NCBI GenBank assembly: GCA_014058105.1
Contig: JACGCM010001166.1
Span: 1,364,001 to 1,428,000 of the forward strand
DNA length: 64,000 nt
Direction: 5' to 3'
Origin: Kingdonia uniflora
Taxonomy: Eukaryota > Streptophyta > Magnoliopsida > Ranunculales > Circaeasteraceae
Positions 22,959-32,825 of this stretch are shown here, piece after piece. Positions within the stretch are counted from its first letter, which is position 1, and the number at the start of each line of letters is the position of its first letter. The notes beneath the pieces are model-generated. The model was given only the letters and a program-made list of their open reading frames with translations, searched no databases and was not told the origin of the DNA. Made by a program: the position numbers and the translations under genes.

Positions 22959-23196
22959 TGTAATACCCCCGCTGAGCGGGTACTGGAAAGGCGCCTAGCC
23001 CAATAACGGTGATGGTTTGCACCAGTGGTTTAGTTCCACATCGCTTAAGGTCATGCCGGGTATATGGTCCTTAAGTTAAGATTTCACTCTACATTTCACC
23101 GAGGCATTTTCTTAGGAAAAAAAAATCCCATACTGCTGGAGATCCGCAGTGGTTAAGTGGGAACAATATCAGTGCCCGTAGAGTGGGGTCGTGACA
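22959..23196 (+). repeat. TRIM 3' LTR, 238 bp
   Basis: It begins TGTAATACCCCCGCTGAGCG and ends GGTCGTGACA. It is directly preceded by the purine-rich primer tract and followed by the target duplication GAGTT. Confidence 0.9.
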
Positions 23197-23502
23197 GAGT
23201 TAATTTGGCGTAAGCGTCTTTTACAAGAACTTCGAATACCGGTCTCTTTTCCTATGACGCTCTATTGTGACAACAAATCTGCTATTAGCATTTTGGCTTG
23301 CAACATGATCGTATCAGACACTTTGAGATTGATCGATACTTCCTGCACGAGAAGCTTAAATCTGGACAGATTCAGACTCTATATGTTTCTACTTCTCAGT
23401 AGCTTGCAGATTTTCTCACAAAGGTTGTTAATAGTAGATTATTTTCAGATGTTTTGTCCAAGTTGGGCATGTGCGATATTTATGCTCCAACTCGAGGGGG
23501 AG

Positions 23503-23649
23503 TATTAGCAGGCTATTATTATGTTCATATAGTCCCATATTGGTTATTCATAGAAGTAGTTTAGTGACACCCCCTCTTATATATAGAGAGTATGATGTAC
23601 TGTAAATTATCAATTCAATAATAATATGTTCTCCTAATCTATTTCTACA
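23503..23649 (+). repeat. copia 3' LTR, about 147 bp
   Basis: It follows the polypurine tract (CTCGAGGGGGAG). It reads TATTAGCAGGCTATTATTAT to TCTATTTCTACA and contains a CTTATATATAGAGAG promoter-like stretch (23576-23591). The expected first TG is mutated to TA. LINE sequence resumes right after it. No partner LTR remains at the 5' side. Confidence 0.65.
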
Positions 23650-23727
23650 CTCTTGAGGGACATTTCGGGGGAAGAAGTCTTAGACAAGGTGACCTCATCC
23701 TTATGTATTGGTTCTTGTTATGGAGGC
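23650..23727 (+). pseudogene. LINE copy B reverse transcriptase, small piece
   Basis: CTCTTGAGGGACATTTCGG to CTTGTTATGGAG matches 16391-16466 of copy A, the LRQGDP region of RT. It lies between the copia LTR and the solo LTR. Confidence 0.8.
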
Positions 23728-24089
23728 TGATAAGTCACGTGGTCGTGGGTACGACCACGCATAACACATTTTGTACATCATGTGCACACTCTTATTTAGT
23801 TCTTGCTATTTACTTTAATTACATTATAATTAGGAGAAGTCTCTTAATTAGATTCTAGCTAGAGTTTCTATTTGTGCTAGGTCTCTTCTCTTATGAAAAA
23901 GAGCCTAAACTCAGTTTATTTGATATGTTGGTTTTAATGAGAGAGAAGGCTTAGCCTTAGAGAGAGAGATTGTAAAGTTTGGGGTAAATCTCATAAACCC
24001 TAGGTCTTTTAACCTTTATTTTATGCAATTGAGAGATCGTTTATTAAATCGAGTGTGTTTAATTGCTTCCGCGTACGTAGTGTTTAACA
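23728..24089. mobile_element. Solo LTR, 362 bp, in LINE copy B
   Basis: It starts TGATAAGTCACG and ends GTTTAACA (TG...CA). It is flanked by GAGGC (23723-23727) and GAGTC (24090-24094), a 5-bp target duplication with one change. Copy A of the LINE shows the uninserted sequence TATGGAGTCTTTTG at 16461-16474. Just inside the start is a perfect 8-bp-stem hairpin (CGTGGTCG / CGACCACG, 23739-23760). Recombination between two LTRs would have left this single copy. Confidence 0.85.
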
Positions 24090-25594
24090 GAGTCTTTTGT
24101 TCTACTTCCTGGGGAGATAGTTGTTGATACTTGATAGGTATTTGGGGTTCCACCATAAATTCAAGAGACCTGTTCTAACCCACTTATATTTTACAATTGA
24201 TTTATTGATGTTTCTCAATGGTAATACCATACCAGTTGATGCAGTTAATGATTGTTTTCATATTTTCAAAGCTATGACTCGTCTTTATCAAATCATATGA
24301 AATCAGCCATATACTTCTCTGGTGTAGATGTTGAAGTGAGGGACATGATGTGCTGTGTGCTTGGGTTGTTTGAGGGAACTTTTCCTTATAAATATCTGGA
24401 TCTGCCTCTTATTTTCACTAGACTTAAATTTAAAGACTATAATCCTTTAATTACTAGAATAGGATACACCACTAGATCCCTCTCATGTGCTGGTAGGCTC
24501 CAGGTTATTAAGGCAGTGGTTCTTAGTATTCATATGTATTAGGTTAATGTTTTTATCTTTCCAAAGTACACTACTGACAAGATTGAATCTTTTTGTTCCA
24601 AATTTCTTGGCATGGGCGCTAGTCAACTAAAAAAAGATACCTGTGGCTTGGAGTGAAGTGTCCTTTATCTCTTAAAGAGGGTGGTTTGGGCATAAAAAAT
24701 CTTGAGATGTGGAGGCTGCTGTTATGAGACAACATACAATTTCAAATAGAAGGGAGTTGGACTAGTTGGGTCAACCCAATCTCATCAAAGCCAAATGTAT
24801 TTGGAGGGATGAAAATTTCTAGTGATCGTTCCTGGTCATGTAGAATGATGTTGAAATCAAAAGAGAATGCAAAAGAGTTCACTCTTCATCTTATTGGCAG
24901 TGAGAGCTCACTAGACTTCGGAAGGATTATTGGCATGGGTACTCTACAAAAATGATTCCGTCATAACCTCATCTTTGATTCTTACCTTCTTGTGTGGTTT
25001 AAGTTTCTATTGTGATTGTTGCAGAAAAAATGAATATTCCTAATCATCTTTTGAGCTCAATTGGCAAAATTGGTAAGGCCCTACGTTAAACTGCTTACTG
25101 CTCCAGTGATGAAGATAAAATTTTCTGGACTCTTTCGGCCAAAGGAGAGTTATTGTTGCTGCTACTGTAGAGAATCTGCGTAATGGTAAGATCCAAGGTT
25201 GACCAGTTTACATGTGTTAGAGCGGTCATGTGGTGCCTAAACATGGCTTCAAACCTTGGAAATTGTAGAAGGGCTCATTATCTGCACAATACTACCTTGT
25301 TCAATAAAGGGTTCTTCTGCCTTTGCGATTATTGCCAGTTCACGACATCTATTTTTTTTAGCCGCAATTGTCTTTTAATATTCAAACGGTCTATTTTGCT
25401 TGCCTAATTCGTGGGCTGTAATTTGGTGGAGAACCTATGCAACAAATTATCCACAAGTGTGACTACAACATAGTTTCAGTTAGCCTTGATCAAGAAGAGC
25501 AGTGCAACTGTCGCTTAATTAAATCTTACGTTAGTTACTTTATTAGTTGAAAAACCTATGTATACCATGTCTGGAACTGGAACTGGAGGAATAA
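24090..25594 (+). pseudogene. LINE copy B, RT end and 3' part
   Basis: The sequence 24090-24780 repeats 16466-17128 of copy A: FEGTFPYKYLDLPLIFTRLK, then SLSCAGRLQVIKAVVLSIHMY (24374-24540), the palm-to-thumb region of L1 RT. Beyond the end of copy A it continues with a zf-RVT-type stretch (DEDKIFWTLSAKGEL at about 25110-25155; VMWCLNMASNL and others near 25228). The 3' end of the LINE is not clear. The tract before 25595 is the flank of the Mutator-like element. Confidence 0.7.
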
Positions 25595-25603
25595 TAAAAT
25601 CTT

Positions 25604-26198
25604 GGGCAGATTAGCTTGTAGACCTTACATAATGACCACGAATTGGTCTAACACCATTTGTTTGTCATTTTTAGCTTTTAGACATTAAAATTCACAGAAA
25701 CTTACCAATTCTTTAAAACTACCAAATTTACTATTTATGCTTCATCTTCCCCAACACTCTCAAAACCACTCATTCGCATCAGAATACCATTAAAAGGTGG
25801 GGGTTTATTGTTGATAATGGAGATGTTATTGTATAATAGTGAAGAGGGGTTCATAGTTATAGACTAAAAACCATTGTTAAGTATAATTCTAGAGTGAGAA
25901 ACATAGTTTTTTTTTTCTTCTTCAGAGAGAGAGGTTAGTGATAGTTGATTTTGGTTTGGAGAGGAGTGATTTACAATTAGGGGTGAGTGATTTTGAGTTA
26001 GGGATGAGTAATTTTGAGAATAGTGGTTTAGGTTTAAGTGGTTTTTTATTGGGGAAGAGTGGTTTTGAATTGTTTGCAGAGGGTATTCTCGGCAGTTTAT
26101 ATTATTTTTAACTTTTTAGGGTCCAAAAGCTAAAAAAGACAATCAAGAGGTGTTAGACCAATTCGTGGTCATTATGTAGTCTAAAAACTAATTTGCCC
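25604..26198. mobile_element. Mutator-like non-autonomous element, 595 bp
   Basis: A perfect 9-bp target duplication, TAAAATCTT, lies at 25595-25603 and 26199-26207. The long terminal inverted repeats (about 75 bp, high similarity) start GGGCAGATTAGCTTGTAGAC on the left and GGGCAAATTAGTTTTTAGAC on the right when read on the minus strand. Nine-base duplications with long inverted repeats starting GGG are typical of plant Mutator elements. The interior has no transposase frame. Confidence 0.92.
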
Positions 26199-26389
26199 TA
26201 AAATCTTTAGAAATAAGAGATACACCTTTGACGTTGTATTGGAACTGTTACGCTTTGATACCTCTCGTAGACTGAGATTTACCTTAAGCGGTTTGATACC
26301 CGCCTGATATGGTCAGAGTGAGGAGGTTATGTGATGTTTGCTTGGAATATTACCCTTCCTCAATTTAAATATTTTCAGCAGATCGCTTC

Positions 26390-26980
26390 AGAGATTGGTA
26401 TTGTTCCATATATTATCTTAAAGAGTTTAATCCCTTAAATCATCTTCATGTGAGATATGATCTTTTGTTGTTCTATATATTGTCTACAATAGACTTGATA
26501 TCATCTTCATGTGAGATTGGTATTGTTCTATATAATGTCTGTAAGTGCAAATCTCACGGTTAGTAAAATATTTAACCAAAGCACTGTCAAAATTGTGTCC
26601 TACTGTACTCTGTTTTTCTGTCTTTCGAGTGTTTCCAAAAAGTAAAATGAACGGTGTTCTAATGCAGGTTACTTAGTCACTTTAAGATGGTATAATACAG
26701 AAGGTGAAGAGAAACAAGGGGAGTTATTCTGCAACGTAATATCACATGTCATTGGGGACTTTTGAATGAGTTTGCCCTGGATGAAGGAGGATTTCAGGTT
26801 CAACACAAGCATGTGCCAGTCTTCTTCAAGAGATTATCTCAACTCACCAGTTTATGTTGCTGATACGTATCTCAGTCTGTATGTGTTGGGGTCCTGTATG
26901 TATTGTAATATTGCTTTATTTCTCGTCATGACTGGCGAAAAGCTTCAAAGGAAATCAGTCCAAATTAGAATTCTTTGATT
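26390..26980 (+). pseudogene. Fragment of an unrecognised gene, copy 2 (paired with 7953-8460)
   Basis: It shares patches with 8020-8440, strongest at 26680-26850, where both contain AAGATGGTATxxxxxAGAAGGTGAAGAG and CAACACAAGCATGTGCC-type blocks. The likely exon begins after TTCTAATGCAG (about 26667). The frame reads LRWYNTEGEEKQGELFCNVISH to a stop at about 26765, and a neighbouring frame gives QHKHVPVFFKRLSQ. I do not recognise the protein. It may be an old duplication or gene capture, and it is not functional as it stands. Confidence 0.45.
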
Positions 26981-28280
26981 AACACTAAACCAACCCTTAT
27001 ATTTGCGTGGAACACTTCAGGTTGTTTTTTTTTTTTGAACATTACTTCAGGTTGTATTATGCTTTTGAATTTATATTTCTCCATTTTGTTTGGTTAATTT
27101 AATAATAGATGTGGCTGAATTGTTACTTTCTGATTGTAAATTATTTATTAACAAGCTGATACTTTTGGATCCTCAAGCCATTGATACTTGCCGTTAGGTA
27201 AAGGTTTTGCTATTATTGCAGTTGTGTAATCAGGCTTCTTTTCTTGACATTCCTAACATGTTAGCAATTTGTTTTGTGGGACGGAACCACCCTGTTTTCA
27301 TATATTTTGCCACAATTGGAAGGACACAAGATGATATACCTGCATTTATTGCTTATTGCAAGTTAATTGGTAGAAGAATATACTTTCTTACGATAGTTTA
27401 GATTTTGTGTTAACGGTTCTTTACACAAGATGAAATTCTGGTAGAAGAATATACACAAGATGAAATTCTGGTGCCCCTGTTTCATAATAGTTGGCAAATT
27501 TGTCCTCAATCTTGCATAAGATGAAATGAAATCAAAGAATTGCAATTTAATCTCGATTGACTGTATGCTATCAACAACATTTTAGCGAATATGGTCAGTT
27601 CTCCATTCTTGATTGTCAGCGAGTCCTTGTAGCTCTTATGAGTATACAGTGGCTCACTTATCTTTTTGGAATTGTAGCGAATGACTTCAAGTTCATTGTC
27701 CTTGGTAGAGAGGCTCAAGGTCCGTAGACAGTCCTGCAGAGTTCCACACATAATAACCTTGGAGTTAGCTTGAAGTATGCAGGGTTATGCATTTAGTATA
27801 TATTGACCCCTGTGACACTGGCTGGCTTAGTCCTTCCCATCGTGATTGTTCCTTCTCCGATGAGTTTTAAAGTTGAATTTGCAAGACTTCAAAGCATGGT
27901 CATAGGATGGATGTCTAATGCAAAGAACGAAAAGATGTCGAAAGCAAAGAACTAAAAGAGTACATAACGGTCTCAACTGTAATCCTAATAAATGGCGAAC
28001 ACATTTGCTAACCCTCCCATTCATTGGTCAAGTGCCCGGGAAACAAAACCGTAAACTCCGGTTCGGTCATTTTAGCGAATATAGGGGTGGATACAACCCA
28101 ATTTTTCGAGTTCGCTGCCCAATAAGACCCTGTTAGGGTCCTCAAGACTGCTGAAGATAATCTCCAGAGAAGTGATTACAGTCCTCTTGTGTTTAAGAAA
28201 ACCAGATTTGGACAGGTAAAGTTTAATTAACTAGCCGTTGCAATGAAACTTAATCTACACTGTTAATTTCCAACGTTCGA
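26981..28280. other. No recognisable gene; small direct repeat at about 27421-27470
   Basis: Only short open frames. ACACAAGATGAAATTCTGG followed by TAGAAGAATATA is repeated in tandem (27423-27471). Nothing else could be assigned. Confidence 0.4.
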
Positions 28281-29405
28281 AAAATTCAAACTTTTATGCC
28301 AGATTTGTCTCTTAACGTTTTAAAAGAAACCTCGAGCACCCACAACAGCTAGGTGCACCGTGACGTGGCAGAGTGAATTCCAAATCCACCCTCTTTTCCA
28401 CCCAATTCGTCTCCCAGCAACTAGGTGAATACGTGGCGTGACAAGAGTAAAATTCATCCAAGGGTGGATTTTTCACCCTGTGGGTGGATTGAGGGTGAAT
28501 TCACGCCGCGCGGTTCTGAAGTGCTCGTAGCCATTGCGCGCGGTTCAGAAGTGCACGTATATATATAACCTTTAAGATTAAAACATGTGGCTCTCATCCA
28601 ATGGCTCCCATTAAGCACACTTTAGAACTGTGCGTATATATATAAACCAAGCTTGCCGCGCGGTTTAGAAGTGCGCTAGGGTTTTGATGGCTCAGATTGA
28701 AACACGTGCTCATCTGGGACGTCCATTTCAAGCGCACGGTTCAGAAGTGCGCGTAGGAAATTCACCTTGGGCTGGATTCACAACTGTTGTGGGGTGGATT
28801 GGATTCACCTTGAAATTCATCCAATCCACCCTCTTAACTGTTGTGGATGCTCAGCTAGGTACATCATGACGTGGCAAATCCACCCTCTTTTTAAATCCTT
28901 CACCCCCTAGCAGCTAGGTCGAAAATCCACGTGGCACAAGTTTTTCCATCCTGAGGGTGGATTCCCACCCTCAGGGTGGATTTTTGGTGGATTAATGTCG
29001 CGCCCTTCTGAACTGCGCGTAGCCTTTGATCCAATAAGATGTTGACACTTGTCAAGCTTCCAGTGGCTCCCATACCGCGCACTTCTGAACTGCGCGTACA
29101 GACAACGGCTTAGATTAAAATACGTGGACGACTTAGATTTAACTCAAACCAAACGGCTAGTTCTTGCCACGCGGTTCAGAAGTGTGCGGCAAAAGCTTGC
29201 ATGAAATATATGTTGGTTCCCCTGTATTTCTTGGTTTTTTCCTGATCAAACTTGGACAACAAGATGCTCAACGGCTATAAACGGCTAGTTTTTTCTCTAT
29301 CCATAAAACCTATTCATCTTCTACTCTCTTAATCTTCTACAATCAACTCATTCATTTTATATCTCAAAACTCAACTTTCTTCCTTTGTTATCATTTTCGC
29401 TGAAT
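28281..29405. repeat. Left terminal region of the PIF/Harbinger-like element with GC-rich repeats
   Basis: At least eight copies of a roughly 20-bp motif close to GCGCGGTTCAGAAGTGCGCG occur in both orientations. They start near 28505, 28535, 28655, 28731 and 29166 (plus), and 28616, 28996 and 29073 (minus). A second motif, GGGTGGATT / AATCCACCC, recurs between 28390 and 28990. Near 29263-29300, CTTGGACAACAAG...AACGGCTATAAACGGCTAG is inverted relative to the 60-bp repeats at 32489-32690, suggesting subterminal repeats of one element. I could not fix the outer terminus. Confidence 0.55.
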
Positions 29406-29406
29406 C

Positions 29407-30768
29407 ATGTCTGACGAAATCCTGGCTGGCCTACTCATGTCTGACCCATCACTCTCATCTTTGGAGTCATCGTCTTCATTATCGTCCGGAAGCGAAGAGC
29501 TCTTCCGACGTCAAATTAAGATGATGCACGAGTATAGCAAGATTATGATTGAGATGGGAGAAACATAAGAAAAAGAGCAAGATGTGACATCATCACGAAG
29601 GTGGGGAGGTAGTAAAATGGGAATGATTGACAAACAGAAATGCCATGATCACAAATTGGGGAAGTTTAGCCTTAACCGGGATAACTTCGGTGACAACCCA
29701 TGATTCAAAGATATCCTATTTCATCGTCGATTCTGTATGAGCGAATGTGTGTATCAACGTATTTATGATCAAATACTTTCTTCGAACCTCTATTTTATTC
29801 AAAAAGAAAATACCGCTAAGACGATGGGCTTATCCTCGACAAAAAGATAACGTGCACACTTCGCATGTTATGTTATGGTACGAGTGCAGACGCCCAAGAA
29901 GAATACCTTCGGATTGGGGAGTCTACGGGTATTTTGTGCTTGAAAGAATTTAGTAAAACTATTATAATACAATTCAAAACTCAATACCTTAGATCTCCCA
30001 ATAAAAATGATACATTACATTTATTAGAAGTTAATGGATCGCGAGACTTCCCGGGGATGTTAGGTAGTTTAGATTGTATGCATTGGAAATGGAAGAATTG
30101 TCCTACCGGGTGGGGAGGACAATATACCGGGTATAAGAAAATTCTGACGGTGATTTTAGAAGCGGTTGCATCGCAAGATCTTTGGATATGGCACGCATTC
30201 TTTGGGGTGCCCGATTCTAACAACGACATGAATGTCTTGCATTAAAGGTGGCTTTTCAACAACTTGTCTAGTGGAGTTGCGTCGCCATGCAATTATAATA
30301 TAGGCACGGTACCACACATTATGGGGTATTACATAGCGGACGAAGTTTATCTAAAATGACAAACACTTGTTCAAACCATAAGAAACCGTCCAACGATGCC
30401 GAAAGACATTTTTCGAAGATGCAAAAAACATGCCGGAAAGATGTAGAATGCGTTTTTGGGGTATTACAAGCTAGGTTTCAAATATTGGCACACGGTGCGT
30501 AATTTTGGAAACCTAGTGATCTAGGAAATGTTATGTACGCATGTATAATCATGCACAATATGATCGTCAAAGATGAACGTCATACTTAATCCGGCAAATG
30601 GACATTGATCCCGAGTTTAGAACATCCGTGAAGAATTGGAAGGATGACTTAAATCTAAGACACGCGATCAACACTATGGCAGAGTACATATAGAAGGTTC
30701 ATGAAATTAGAAGTGAAGGTGCCCATTTCCAATTACAAGATGAACTTGTCGCGCATTTGTGGAATTGA
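29407..30768 (+). pseudogene. PIF/Harbinger-type DDE transposase, broken
   Basis: It begins MSDEILAGLLMSDPSLSSLE and has a stop at 29566. It then continues in shifting frames: HDHKLGKFSLNRDNFGDNP, FHRRFCMSECVYQRIYDQIL, ACYVMV... / AYGTSADAQEEYLRIGES, then LRSPNKNDTLHLLEVNGSRD and FPGMLGSLDCMHWKWKNCP (first catalytic D, about 30070). After that come LWIWHAFFGVPDSNNDMNVL (second D, about 30228), RKDVECVFGVLQARFQILA (catalytic E, about 30445) and ACIIMHNMIVKDER. The order and motifs are those of plant PIF/Pong nuclease-type transposases. All three acidic residues remain, but stops and shifts kill it. It faces the minus-strand ORF1. Confidence 0.88.
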
Positions 30769-31250
30769 AAAGGGGCGGAGTAATGTAGTCTTCATCATTG
30801 TTTATTTATTTTCTAAAGTAATGTATTTTGTTTCCGTTGAGTTTTATGTTGAAGTTGTAATGTATCTTGTTTCCAAGTCTTCATTATTGTAACACTTTAA
30901 AGAAACTTGGTTTACTGCTTTTACCTTTTGATTTTGTACCCATTTCTTATGTTTTATTGTTTTGGTAGAGATAAAGAGAAGGAAAAAATCTCAGGTCTTG
31001 TAAGAAAGAAGTAAGAAGCATAGTACATTATGGCAGAGTACATCCAGAAGGTTCAAATGCGAATTAAATTAATAGCAATTTTAAGGATTACGTACGTACG
31101 ATTAATTTTTATTGAAATAATGAAATTACATAGAACTTAAGAACTACTATTAACGCTAAGGATTACATAAATCTTCATCACTAGAAATGCGTCATCACTT
31201 GGACACTGCTTCTTCAGCTTCTTCGAATATTCTTTAATTTTCCTTTTCAT
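30769..31250. other. Spacer between convergent PIF genes
   Basis: AT-rich spacer between the transposase end and the ORF1 end. It contains a short echo (ATGGCAGAGTACAT at 30678 and 31030). No further gene. Confidence 0.5.
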
Positions 31251-32449
31251 CTAACGCCTTTGTGCCGGTAGTAGGTTACTTGGGTCCGTTGTCATCACCT
31301 TAACCATATGCGCATCTTCGACGACTTTTTTTCGAGTTAGCTCCGCTTCACGCCTCATTTGAATCTCAGTCTCTCTAGCCAACTTTAGTTCCTCTCGTGC
31401 TCTAACTCTAGTTTCCTTTTCCTCTTTCTTTTGTTCGTCTCTCTCATTCCATGCCTTCATCATGTTGGTCGTTGTCTCAAGCATCTTCTTCCCCCAATAA
31501 CCTATACCTGACTTTGCCGCTTCTTTTACCTTATATTTTTTTGGCCGTCCGGTCGTACATCCCCACAAGAATATAGTGGTGTATCCACGTCGATAGAATC
31601 ATCCGAAATTACGATATTTGGAGTGTCAAATGTAGGTGTTTCAGGATCGGTATTGGTGGAGTTACCCGGGCTATCGTTAAAATTTGACTTCCTAGCGACG
31701 TTGCAGCCGGGTTGCTCGATGTGATGAATTTGTGACCATTTTGGGCAAAGTTTCCAAAACTTTGTACGCTTCCCCAAGTGTAAATGGTTTGTGTGGTAGT
31801 TGTACGAATGTATCGTATGCCATACGTTCCTAGAAATCAAGTTAGAAAATTCTTTAGAGTATGATTCACCTTTGAACATGAATGAAATGAGAAAAATAAA
31901 TGAAATACTTACGAAGTCACCCGTTCCAATACCGTTAAAATATCGGCTCTCAAGGTCTTGAATGATGCATCTAAAAATCTAACATTCCTTATTGAGTCGC
32001 TCCTTATATGCACAATTGATACCATTGTACGATCGCCACATCGATTGGTCAACATAGAAGGAGTTGAATTGGTCACGCACCTTGAACCAAAATGTAGCGG
32101 CTTTTTGGTTGTTTGTGGTAGCGAGGTTTTGAGACACTTGGGACCAAGCGCGTGCAAGATTCACGAAGTCATTGGACGACCAATTTTTTGAGTTCTTATA
32201 TCTTTCTTTGTCGTTATCAACTTCACCCTCAACTACATCCTCAAATATAATAGGTGTCGATGCCGTCTTTCTTTTAGACTTTGCCTTCCCACGCATATTA
32301 CTTATCGTGAGAACCGGATTGAATTCCTCAGCCTCAGCTACATCCTCAACTATAATAGGTGTCGATGCCGTCTTTCTTGTAGACTTTGCCTTCCCACGCG
32401 TATTACTTCTCGTGAGAATCGGATTGAGTTTCTTGGGGATGACTGACAT
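31251..32449 (-). pseudogene. PIF/Harbinger ORF1 (Myb/SANT-like DNA-binding protein), nearly intact, one intron
   Basis: Starting at 32449, the N-terminus carries a duplicated basic segment (NPILTRSNTRGKAKSTRKTA and NPVLTISNMRGKAKSKRKTA). Then come WSSNDFVNLARAWSQVSQN and KAATFWFKVRDQFNSFY, which match the Myb-like region of plant PIF ORF1 proteins. There is one stop after RLNKEC. A canonical intron follows (GTAAGT at 31912, ending TTTCTAG at 31830; 83 bp), after which the frame reads KPFTLGEAYKVLETLPK. Two later frame changes lead to GRPKKYKVKEAAKSGIGYWG and a charged coiled-coil-like tail ending at 31251. ORF1 proteins assist the transposase at the element ends. Confidence 0.8.
31830..31912 (-). 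other. Intron within PIF ORF1
   Basis: On the minus strand the donor GACTTC|GTAAGTATTT and the acceptor TTGATTTCTAG|GAACG are in the same phase. The spliced reading joins GIGTGDF to ERMAYDTFVQL. Confidence 0.6.
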
Positions 32450-32484
32450 TTATAGTGTAGGAGATGAATGACATTTATAGTTGA

Positions 32485-32695
32485 AAAAAACTAGCCGTTA
32501 ATATGGCCGTTAACAAGTGTCCAAAACAAAAACTAGGCGTTAATATGACCATTGAGTAACTTGGACAACAAGTTTCTTAAAAAAATATTAGCCGTTAATA
32601 TGACCGTTGAGTAACTTGGACAACAAGTTTCTTAAAAAAAACTAGCCGTTAATATGGCCGTTGAGTAACTTGAACAACAAGTTTCCAAAAAAAAA
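32485..32695. repeat. Tandem repeats of about 55-60 bp
   Basis: About four units contain CTAGCCGTTAATATGGCCGTTGAGTAACTTGGACAACAAGTTTC-like sequence (starts near 32490, 32534, 32588 and 32641), separated by A runs. They lie just upstream of the minus-strand ORF1. They are inverted relative to 29263-29300 at the transposase side, as subterminal repeats would be. Confidence 0.75.
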
Positions 32696-32825
32696 ATCTT
32701 TAAAAAAAAACAAGATTAAACAAGATTAATACTCAACATATTTTAAACAAAACATAGTTTAAACAATATTAATACTCAACATAATTTAAACAAAACATAA
32801 ATCAAAGTTTTAAATAAAACATAGC

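Larger units (their letters stand above)
22676..23196 (+). mobile_element. TRIM (terminal-repeat retrotransposon in miniature), 521 bp
   Basis: LTR1 spans 22676-22911 and LTR2 22959-23196. Both start TGTA and end GTCGT(A/G)ACA. The 47-bp interior begins AAATGGTGTTCAGAGCTGGG, resembling the initiator-Met tRNA primer-binding site (canonical TGGTATCAGAGC), and ends in the purine tract AAAGTGGGGGGAC just before LTR2. A perfect 5-bp target duplication, GAGTT, lies at 22671-22675 and 23197-23201. There is no coding capacity. The two LTRs differ at many positions, so it is not young. It sits inside the RNase H coding region of the copia element. Confidence 0.92.
22510..23502 (+). pseudogene. copia RNase H, split by a TRIM element
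   Basis: The left part reads SRSSTKGEYKAMAQDVYE (about 22618-22673), including the glutamate of the EAEYRA motif region. After the TRIM (22676-23196) the frame resumes ELIWRKRLLQELRIPVSFPM and LYCDNKSAISI (catalytic D; 23197-23290). It continues with degraded HFEID...REKLKSGQI, VSTSSQLADFLTK and LGMCDIYAPT segments to the polypurine tract at about 23491. Confidence 0.8.
18396..23649 (+). mobile_element. Ty1/copia retrotransposon, 5'-truncated, inserted in LINE copy B
   Basis: The domain order is gag, protease, integrase, RT, RNase H, then a polypurine stretch CGAGGGGGAGTA and a short 3' LTR. It is bracketed by LINE sequence on both sides (18358-18395 and 23650 onward). No 5' LTR or tRNA primer-binding site is visible before the gag start at 18554, so the 5' end was lost together with some LINE sequence. 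Stops and shifts occur throughout, and it is further interrupted near 20255-20404 and at 22676-23196. It is inactive. Confidence 0.85.

Noticed and set aside
22676..23196. Cassandra-type (5S rRNA-carrying) TRIM
   Set aside because: No 5S rRNA-like sequence is seen in either LTR; only general TRIM structure is supported.
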